A DNA stretch of 64,000 nt, from the NCBI GenBank assembly GCA_020736575.1, contig JAGPYM010000020.1:372001-436000 (forward strand), in the 5' to 3' direction. Positions 55,899 through 64,000 of this stretch are shown here, piece after piece. The stretch comes from Thelonectria olida (Eukaryota > Ascomycota > Sordariomycetes > Hypocreales > Nectriaceae). The translations under genes and the position numbers were made by a program. Each line of letters begins with the position of its first letter. Position 1 is the stretch's first letter. The notes beneath the pieces are model-generated. The model ran no database searches, had not been told where the DNA came from, and saw only the letters and a list, made by a program, of their open reading frames with translations.

Positions 55899-58800
55899 GT
55901 TGTCGATGACGCTGACTAGGTCGCCAGGAGGATGTCGTCGTTGTCAGGATGTTCCTCGGCGGAGGAACGAAGTGTTTCGGTTTATGCTAGGTAACCCTGA
56001 GTCTTGGGGTTCCTGGCCATGGGTAGGTGTTCAGTTCATTGATCAGGGGAAGCAAGCAAGAAGTCCTTGGAGAGGAAGATTTCAACGGACAGATCGACAA
56101 CTTGGGTCGGGGAGTTGCCAATCTTATAGTTACCATCCATTCGCAACTTGGCCGAACATGAGACGAGTTGCTCCCCTTCCCACCTCCTCATCATACATCA
56201 TCTCTTGGAGAAGACCTCTTCTCCAAGGGCACCCCACACAGTCAAGGATGGTCCAATTTTTCCTTCTCGACCTGCTGCTTCTATTCCAAAAGGCGGGGTT
56301 CGAACTTGAGCAAGTGTCTTGGCGATAAGACCAACAATTCGTCCTCGGTGTTGTTGTCACAGCCGGCCCTTCCGTCGATACAACCGGTCTTCTCCGGTCA
56401 GAGTTACCGGAAAGGGAGTGTCGCTATTCAAGACGATGAAAGCTGATTGGCCTCTTTCAGACGGCGTTGGGTTGCTGGACTCTGTATAGATGGTCGGGCA
56501 CGTCTTTTTCCGCACGTCATCCCAGCCGGCCGACAGACTGACGCGGCAAGGTGGATTCGGCCCCGGTTGACCCCTGTGGAAATGGACAAAGCGACCTGAG
56601 CAGGACGGGCCTATCTTTGCTTTTGGAGCACCGAGTCCGACGCCGAGCCTTGGAGGATGTAATCTGGCCCATGAGCGTCCGTCACAACCATCATAGACCC
56701 CAGAGCGACCCAGAAAGTGTCTATTACTTTCACCGTAGTGGGTCTTCATACATGGCTGCATTGGGACTCCGTTCAGAACCGACGCTGGACGGTTCTGGGG
56801 GCGGTTTTGGACTTTGTTGAATGGGCAGCGCAACTCTCACGCCCACCCCCCTTCTTTCGCGGAGTGCTAGACTGCACATTTGAGGGGGCGTGTCCATTAT
56901 TGAGAGGGTCTGAAGGATCGCATTGGTCTTTCTGGGCACTCCGTTTTCTACAATTTTGTATCAATTGGCGCCCCAGTCAAACGGCCCTTTTCCTCGGAGA
57001 GTGTTATTAGACCGTAGGCGCAGCGTTCAGAGCGTATTCCGTACAAAGTATAGTGTCTCAGTTGTCTGCCGGCGTCAAGTTTCCCGCGAGTTGCGGCACT
57101 GTCTGCACGCTGCCCGCAGAGCCTCCATCCTCCACCGAGAAAGTTGGGTAGCCTGTTTGCGCGGTCTCGTGACCGTGGGGAGATTAGATCTCGATCAGAT
57201 CTTCGCAACGGCCAGGCCAGACGAATGCGTACGAATGCGTACAGTCGAAGGAGACAGCGCCTTGAGACGGCCTCCGCCAAGCATGAGGTGCAGGCACTGC
57301 CACAATCGTGGGGACGGGATGGAGACATGGAGACTTCGGTCTGTTAGATTGCCAGTGTGATGTGTGCCCAGAACGTCTGGATAGCTTAGCTGGGGAATGT
57401 ATCGCATGGTTAGCGGCCGCGTGAAGCCGGGGTCGACATCTGCAGGTGAAATGCGTGAGTGATGGGTGGTTAACAGACAAACAGTTGATGCAGAGAGTCA
57501 AGAGAGCAGAGAGAGCCCAGGATGATAGTGCGCTAATCCCTACGTGACCCTTCTGAGCGGTTTCCAGAAATGGTCTCCGCAAGGAAGGTACCTTGTACGT
57601 AAGCAGGCGTGTCTTAACTGGACCGCTTTCTACGTGACAATAAGCTTAAAATCACCAACTTCGCGGCCGCTGCCCCACGTTCAGGGTAATTCCTGCCGGA
57701 CTTTGTGATCCGCGCTGTCGAGACAGCCGCACCTCCAGGCGCCTCTCAGCGTCCCAGGCACCCCGTCTAGCGTTTGCTCGAGGGAGGGGTCCTTTGGGGG
57801 TCAAGCAGCCTCCAGGGTTGCAATACGCGGGTGCCTCGCTGTCGTGACTGGCCACCTACACCGGCGACCCAGGGTCAGATATAGAACCCCCCCCTTCGCG
57901 GGCCTTTGAGTTGCCTTCATTGGACGTCCGCCCCGGCCGCGACCCCGAAGGGTCCACGGAAGGGTCCACGGAGCGACTCAGTTCCAGCCGCTCGTATGCG
58001 TCCTGGCTGCCGTGTGCGGGGGGTATCGGAACGGTCGGCGCCCTCAACAACAATCACGACGCCGTTGCGGAGTGAAGCGGAATACTACGGGTGGAGCGTA
58101 TCAATCATGTTATTGGATCACGATAGACTGACAACTAAAAATCTGCACCTCAAGTGAGGATTCAACTTGCTCAAACATCCCAGCCTGACGGCGCGCCGTG
58201 GCTTGCCCTTGTTCCTGTTTGACTTGCCGTGTTGCCGGGCAAATGAAGCAATCACCTTATCAGCAAAACACACCAAGAGGGTCTTTGGGCAGCCACGATC
58301 CGTTTCGGCGCAGGTCTCGGCATTTGATATCAAAGCGTTTTGAGGTTTGACGCGCGGGAAGGGCGGCCAATTGGTGATCCCAGCTCGATTAGACACTTGG
58401 AGAAACTGGGGTGAGTATGGGGGCGAGATACGGCAACTTGGAAGTTGGAGATGATCTTATTATTGGACCCAGATACTGAGACAGGGCAAGTTTGGTGTCT
58501 CCAGGAAGCTTGGATAGTGTCGAGGCCAGGCCTGGGCATGAAGGCTGAGACGCAAGCCAGTTGCTCCATCCCTTCTCTGTTTCAAGTGTTTCCCAGCTGG
58601 TTGGGAGGCGACGAGACATGCCAAGACCTGGCGCGCAGGCGGCGAATATAGAATCACAACCAAGATTCTTTGATGTCACATGAACACGGAGCTGAGATGA
58701 TAGCCCAAGTCCACTGCATCCCGTCTCGCATCGCGGACATGCAACAATACGCCCCCTCCACAAGATATGCCTGCCACAAGTTCAAACGCAACACCTCGCT

Positions 58801-61270
58801 GCAATTAACAATGGAGCCCAATTGTTCGAGTTGAAGGACCCCCTGCAAGGTTTCCCCAGTTCCGCACGGCAAAGAAGTACCGGCGAGCATCAACCAGCAT
58901 ACGATCTCCCCGTGCTTCAACCCACGTGCTCTCTTTCCTTGACGAGGTTTCATTTCGAGATGTCGGAGGTGCGTCCGGGGCCGACTTATCCGAGTCGGCT
59001 TTCCATGGTGACCTTGTGTCGGCCCCGTAGCTGCATTCGCGGCCTCGAAGTGGCTACTGCAAAGGGCAAGAGTGAGCGCCGTATCATTTCCATTGGATCA
59101 TCTCGGCCAGTCCTAAGACACCGAGGGAGGGGGTCAGATATGCAAGAGGTCGCTCTTGTAATCATCTTGACAAGGCAGAATTTACTCACTGGGGTCGATC
59201 CTTTGGAAGTATTGAATGGGGGCGCCACTTGGACAGGCGCCCTGGTCTGATCATGTTGACTCTTGTTGGCTAATTCGTCGAGACCAGAGTCTAGTCCCAC
59301 AGTCAGACTGACTGAACCAACGCTTATCAGCCGACCTTGTTTCTTGTATGGTGAGCAGTTGCCGACTTGCAGATGAGACAACTATTCTCATCACCCATGG
59401 CCATTGCGACAACGACGGCAAGGCCAAGGCATCATCGCGATGGCGGGGTTGCATCACTTCACGGACAGGGTCTTCGGCTTGTCTCCATTGACTTCAGACG
59501 CCAAGCAGACGTGGGAGTGGGATGCCAGATGACGAGATGACAGGGAAGATGACCCTATCATCAGCGCGAGGCTCATTCTCAACATGTTTGGGCCACCGAA
59601 GGATCCACAGTTGGTGGTCGCAATCCCTCGCTGCCAAGGTGGAAAACTCTTCAAGTGAGGGGAGCATTTCATAAGCCTTGGCCCTCGTTGGATGAGGGGG
59701 GAAATGCTCTCTTGGCCGACATCTCAATGACGAGATATCGCCAACTCGCCAAGTTGACCAAAGATAAGAATTGGATACTGCATGTGCTTGAGTCAGCCTA
59801 GTTTATCACGATATGTGAGAAAGGAAGGTGATGCGATGGAGAGTCGCTTGGTCTTTGGCGAGTGACAGTGCCAAGCCTTGAGCTCAACAGAGCCAAGGCG
59901 ACCTTATTGCAAAGCCAAGGACAACCTAGCAAAAGCCATCCGTATGACCCACGGAGAATAGAAGGTATGTGGAAGAAGGCAAGAAAGCTTACTAGGGTCA
60001 AGATTAAGACGAGACGGGTTTCCAAGACTCTCGCGACACTCGGTTAATGTGAGCAGTCCAGTTACCTCGGACAATGTCTCGTTGGAGAGTTGAAGCTGAC
60101 AAGAGTCGGTCAATGACCGATATTCACGCAAATCAAGAGATTATACATTACCACCGTTTTACCCCAAGCGTTTTAAACGGTACCACCGGGTCCCGTTTGT
60201 TTTTCTTTTGGTTCCTCTCACCGTCTGCCACCAATACGCGCAAAGATTAGCCCATGCCATAATAGTCCTATGAAGATGCCAAGTCAAACATCATGGTACC
60301 TTCAGCTTGTGTCAAAAACCTCCTTCATTCGCAACGCCGAGGATATTCTATCACAACTCGGAGAAAAGGCGAACCGCGGGTAAACTGTTCCTTGGGAGTT
60401 GGGCCTCGCTGGTGATGGCGTCAAGGATCACGGCCTTCTACATAACTAGATTCGCGGGGAAACGCCACGTGCTTCATCAGCTCGCCTCTTGGTCGTCCCG
60501 TACACGTATCGGCCATTTCTCCAAGTAGCGCAGCACCTTCATTCAACTGCGGAACCTCGGTTGGCAGAGCCAAGGCGTCGGTACCCAACAGTCGCAGCGT
60601 CGAGACATTCAAGTCGCATATGCAAGAAGAGCGTCTATTGACACACAGGTCGCCAGAGATTGGTCGACCAAGTGCAAAGACAACGAGGCCAGCAACACGA
60701 GCAGGCACTAAAGCTATTTGAGACATTTTCCCCGCGTCCTCAATGCCAGGCACACCCCTTGAGGGCATCGTGGTCTTGGCATTTCGGTGCCGTAGCCCGT
60801 GGCCAAAGATAGATTGCAAACAACAGCAACGGGGGAGGAAACCTCTGCGATAACAGCATCTGCAGGAGAAACCTCTTTGGGAAGATCGCGGAATCGTCGA
60901 GAAGGGCTTGGCAGGCTTGGCGTTTTTGGACAGGGTTTGACGGATATGGGTTCGGTTAGTCGGTTGTTAACTCGGAGTCGGTCGGCGCAAACTTGGGGTA
61001 TTTGGGCTGGAGAGTGAGATGGGAGGATGAAGCTGGGCCTTGGCATTTGTCTGACATGGCTCGCAGTTTTCACGGCTCGAGGTGATGATGGTGAGGATGT
61101 CTCTGTAAGTGAAAGTCCCCCAAGCATCATGAGACACAGCGACACACAAGTCAGAGATCACTTGATTAACCAGCGTTAGAATTACCATACAAACAAGACA
61201 AAACGCCGTCCCATCTCACGCCCCTTCACCACGCGAGAAAGTCACATCCTAGGTACACACAAGGCCCCCA
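55899..61270. other. 5.4-kb gene-free region upstream of the ENA ATPase
   Basis: No open frame above about 145 codons has protein-like composition, and no domain, tRNA or transposon was recognised. Short direct repeats occur: GAATGCGTAC twice near 57225 and AAGGGTCCACGG twice near 57948-57971. The distal 1.6 kb is densely populated by GCCAAG (listed separately). The near part is presumably the ATPase promoter. Confidence 0.5.
59423..61044. promoter_or_regulatory. cluster of fifteen GCCAAG (PacC-core) sites
   Basis: GCCAAG on the plus strand starts at 59423, 59500, 59633, 59748, 59870, 59892, 59914, 60278 and 60569. The reverse complement CTTGGC starts at 59677, 59711, 60775, 60907, 60916 and 61039. 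Fifteen sites in 1.6 kb compares with about one expected by chance. GCCARG is the core recognised by the ambient-pH regulator PacC, and ENA ATPase genes are known alkaline-pH targets. The cluster is 3.5-5.1 kb from the ATPase start, so a functional link is an inference. Confidence 0.5.
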
Positions 61271-61693
61271 TCATTTGAGCTTGGCCATATGATGAAGACA
61301 GCACTTCCAATCCCCGCCAGGCCCCTGCCTGAACACGCTCGAGCACATGCCCTCGGTGGCCACCATCTCGCCGCCCTTCAACTTCCACGTCGTGACGCGG
61401 TACGTCAGCGCCGAGGCCATCATGTCGATCTCGACAAACTCGGGCTCTCCGTGGATCTTATAGGCCGTCCACGGCTCGTACTCGTCCTCGAAATACTCCT
61501 CGAGCGTCGGCTCCGACTTGCTGCTGTAGACCATGCGGTCGGGCTCGGCCAGCACCGCGTCCTTGGTGATGTATTTCTTCACCATCTTGGGCTTGTCTTC
61601 GCACAGGGCGCGCCAGAGGATGGCTGAAGCTTCGATGGTGCCTTCTTTGTTGCGGGCGAGGATGGTGCCCTTTTTTGGTTCTTCGCCGCCCAT
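61271..61693 (-). CDS. small NTF2-like/SnoaL-like fold protein
   Basis: Single-exon 140-residue protein. Pattern: an N-terminal helix (EASAILWRALCEDKPKMVKK), then DAVLAEPDRMVY, a Glu-rich segment (EEYFEDEYEPWTAYKI), and beta strands FVEIDMMASALTYRVTTWK and MVATEGMCSSVFRQ, ending in a Trp and paired Cys (DWKCCLHHMAKLK). This is the layout of the cystatin-like NTF2 superfamily (DUF4440/SnoaL-like) commonly found in fungi. Substrate and pathway are unknown. Its promoter is on the right; the GCCAAG cluster lies beyond its 3' end. Confidence 0.75.
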   Translation of the reverse strand: MGGEEPKKGTILARNKEGTIEASAILWRALCEDKPKMVKKYITKDAVLAEPDRMVYSSKSEPTLEEYFEDEYEPWTAYKIHGEPEFVEIDMMASALTYRVTTWKLKGGEMVATEGMCSSVFRQGPGGDWKCCLHHMAKLK

Positions 61694-62800
61694 GTTTGTT
61701 GTATAGGAGAGGGAACGTGTAAGTGTTTCTTGTAGTATGTGCGAGTCGCTGATAAGACCCGGATATTTTGCGATGATCGACGCTCGGTATTGAGAGATTA
61801 TGCAGTTAGAAGAAGCAAAGAGGTGAGTTCAAACCAAAAAAAAAACTCCTTGACGCCGTCGTAGGAGCCCTTGATATCATTCTCGATGCCGTAACCAAGT
61901 TGCACCAGAAACCTGGAAGCGGGCGTCCAAGATCCCTGCAAGCTTGACGTCAGCGACTACGCAACAATGTCATCGGGGGGGTTTTCACAGGCCGTTTCAG
62001 GAGATGAGAATCAGGGCTTTCAACGGCTGCAAGCAAGTTTATTCGCCATGCTGAGATCTCTTTTTCTGTTGGATGCCGGCAGCCGTTATTCGTTCGTCTC
62101 GTGGTCTGGTGGTGGTGAGAACGGCTGCAAGATTGCAATGCAAAGCGCCGCCTCAACAACGGTCATGGACTGGTTTAATGGCAACTCCAATCCAATCTAG
62201 CCGTAAAATCGCATTAAATGGGCCTCATGGAATACTCTCCGATGACTGACGAGAATCGTGGTGGAGGAACCAGATCTGCGTCCCCTCATCAGTCCGCAAA
62301 CGTGGGATGATGGCGGTGACGTCAACAACCCCTCAACACCATGCATTGATGCATCTCACACATGTCACGATGAGCTATAATTGCAATAGAAAATATGTTT
62401 AATAGTCATAATCATAAGTCATTGAATGTATCTCATCAGGCTAACTATGTGTTTCGCCCATATGTATATGTAAAATCACCCACCCACCAACCCTGTAATT
62501 CCCCAACCAGTTGGGTACAACAAGTGCTGGTGAGATACAACTTCCTCCATACACAACAAAAGAAGTCGAAAACGTTGGGGATATCTTCGTCTCCCCGATA
62601 GTATCCCATTTGGCCTTTCCAAGCACCGACAGGACAAAGGAATCATTAAAATGCGCTGAGCTGTGTGTGTCGTGACGTTGACGTGAACGGGTTAGGCTTC
62701 GAAGCCAGAAATCATCCTCTTTCCACCATTGCAATACCAACAGAGAGAAATTCCACAGAATAAAGACACAGAGGAAGAGAGAGAGGGGAGGAGGGGGAGC
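61694..62800. other. intergenic, promoter of the NTF2-like gene
   Basis: No gene or repeat is recognised in this 1.1-kb stretch; the right part is the 3' flank of the edge gene. Confidence 0.45.
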
Positions 62801-64000
62801 TTAGTGCACCCTCTCCTGAATGTCCAAAATCCCAGACACGCCGGGACAGCACTTGGTGCTCATCTGGTGGTCGCACCACGAGCACTTGACCGTCATGCAA
62901 ACACGGTCCTCAAACCCGCCGCTGCCGAACACGCCGCCCGGGTTGAGCATCGTCTTGTACAGCTGCACGGGGATGTCGTGGTACCGCTTGCACTCGCAGC
63001 ACACGACAAACATCTTGCCCACGCGGTCGCCGCGCTGCGGGTTCGCCCGGTTGCTCTTGGGCATCTCGGGCACCGGCGGCTGCTGCGACTTGCGCACGTC
63101 GAGGTTGGGCGTGCTGCGCGTCGCCTTGATGCCGTTGGCGCTTTGCGAGAGCTTCAGCGTCTGCAGCTGCGAGTTGCGCAGGCGGCTCTTGCTCTTCTCC
63201 CGGTGGCGCAGGCGCTGCGGCTGCGGCTCGGGCTCAGGCGACGAGAGCACCAACGAGCTGTCGCCTGATGAATCGGTGTCCTTACCACTGTCCATAGGGC
63301 TGACGAGGTTGGCGTGCGAGAAGGCCTCCATGACTCTGCGGGCGGCGGCCTCGATGGGGTCGAGGTCGGACTCGGGCGAGTGCGGCGAGTCGGAGAGCTG
63401 GAAGCGGTCGCCGGGGGAGATGTTGGGCGAGCTGTTGACGGACGAGTATGGGCTGTACTGGATAGGCTGGATCTTGCCGCTCACAGTGCGCGGGTGGTAG
63501 CAGCCCGAGTCGGATTGCGGAGGCGATGTGTCGGGCGTGCCTGGGCCGGAGGATTGCAGGCCGTCCGAGTAGGAAGAGTCGTCCGAGGAGCTCGTCGTGG
63601 GTCGCCACGTACTGGAGGGTTGCTTCTTCGGGGCGAGGTAGTATTCAGGAGACGGTCGAATCGGTCTCGAATATGAAGTGGCGACGGGTCTTGCCTCGGG
63701 CTGCTGCTGCTGCTGAGCCGCTGGCTGTGGTGTCACGTACGTCTCGTTCTTGAGGGGACTCGGGGGTAGAACAGGCGATGTTCCACCCGAAATGGGAGAA
63801 AGGGAGGCCTGCGACGAGCTTCCGCTTCCACCGCGCGCAAAGGCAGACTTGGCCGTGTCCTTGAAGTTGAACTTGGCAGTCGACGTCGTTGGCGACTCGG
63901 CCGGATACGGCGTGGGACGGACACCAGCCAGCGTCGTCTCGTAGCGAATGCTCGGCGGCGTAGGGTTCCGCATCTTCGAGGACGTAACCAACTTGGTCAC
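62801..64000 (-). CDS. uncharacterised fungal protein with Cys-rich C-terminal domain (5' end cut by window)
   Basis: The last 399 codons of a longer gene; the frame is open at the right edge, so the start is not in the window. Most of it is disordered and rich in Ser, Pro, Thr and Gln (NISPGDRFQLSDSPHSPESD and similar). A short helix PIEAAARRVMEAFSHANLV lies near the middle. The final 75 residues form a compact domain: KMFVVCCECKRYHDIPVQLY, a Gly-rich loop, then CMTVKCSWCDHQMSTKCCPG and an amphipathic end (GILDIQERVH). The CxxC pairs suggest a small zinc-binding module; I recall the same pattern at the C-termini of unannotated fungal proteins. Function unknown. Confidence 0.8.
   Translation of the reverse strand: MTKLVTSSKMRNPTPPSIRYETTLAGVRPTPYPAESPTTSTAKFNFKDTAKSAFARGGSGSSSQASLSPISGGTSPVLPPSPLKNETYVTPQPAAQQQQQPEARPVATSYSRPIRPSPEYYLAPKKQPSSTWRPTTSSSDDSSYSDGLQSSGPGTPDTSPPQSDSGCYHPRTVSGKIQPIQYSPYSSVNSSPNISPGDRFQLSDSPHSPESDLDPIEAAARRVMEAFSHANLVSPMDSGKDTDSSGDSSLVLSSPEPEPQPQRLRHREKSKSRLRNSQLQTLKLSQSANGIKATRSTPNLDVRKSQQPPVPEMPKSNRANPQRGDRVGKMFVVCCECKRYHDIPVQLYKTMLNPGGVFGSGGFEDRVCMTVKCSWCDHQMSTKCCPGVSGILDIQERVH

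Noticed and set aside
56285..56310. GGGTTCGAAC resembling a tRNA B box
   Set aside because: No A box or cloverleaf can be built around it.
55899..59400. Scattered GCCARG hexamers near the ATPase promoter
   Set aside because: Their number is close to chance for 3.5 kb, so only the distal cluster is reported.

Overview
The window is nuclear DNA from a filamentous ascomycete (Pezizomycotina, probably Sordariomycetes; I cannot name the species). Grounds: introns of about 50-60 nt with GT..AG ends and CTAAC/CTGAC-like branch sites, dispersed single genes, an intron-containing tRNA-Leu, a NACHT-ankyrin NLR-type gene, a GPI-anchored repeat protein, an ENA-type sodium ATPase and a fungal alkali-cation/H+ antiporter. 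Multi-exon models were rebuilt by hand, and every complete one sums to an intact reading frame.

Layout. 0.5-9 kb is mostly housekeeping: an AP180-type ANTH endocytic adaptor (-), mitochondrial aspartyl-tRNA synthetase (+), tRNA-Leu(AAG) with an intron, and a small secreted GPI-anchored protein with 11-residue repeats (-). 10.6-23.3 kb is an accessory block: four diverged tandem paralogues on the minus strand, A to D. They share an N-terminal helical domain, a conserved C-terminal helical motif and a phase-0 intron at the same place; three end in a single CCHH/CCHC zinc finger encoded by the last exon, and one has lost it. A broken coding remnant lies at 19.3-20 kb. 23.3-24.2 kb holds a near-perfect 62-bp-arm foldback and a 430-bp element with diverged terminal inverted repeats. 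25.1-31.4 kb is one intronless 2106-residue NACHT-ankyrin protein (+).

31.7-48.8 kb returns to core genes: a GH47-family alpha-mannosidase homologue with altered active-site residues (-), UTP11 (+), a Pro-rich uncharacterised protein (-), a CMC1-like twin CX9C protein (-), a MARVEL-domain membrane protein (-), xylitol/sorbitol dehydrogenase (-) and a sulfotransferase-like protein (-). 49.4-55.9 kb is an alkali-cation efflux pair: a sodium/proton antiporter and an ENA P-type ATPase in tandem (-). Upstream of the ATPase is a 5.4-kb gene-free stretch, and its distal 1.6 kb is very rich in GCCAAG, the PacC core site. The window ends with a small NTF2-like protein (-) and the 3' part of an uncharacterised protein with a Cys-rich C-terminal domain (-), cut by the right edge.

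Functional links. The antiporter and the ATPase both export sodium and could be co-regulated by ambient pH through PacC. The zinc-finger paralogues beside an NLR-like gene and small palindromic elements look like a fast-evolving accessory island inside conserved DNA. The remaining genes show no pathway relation to one another.
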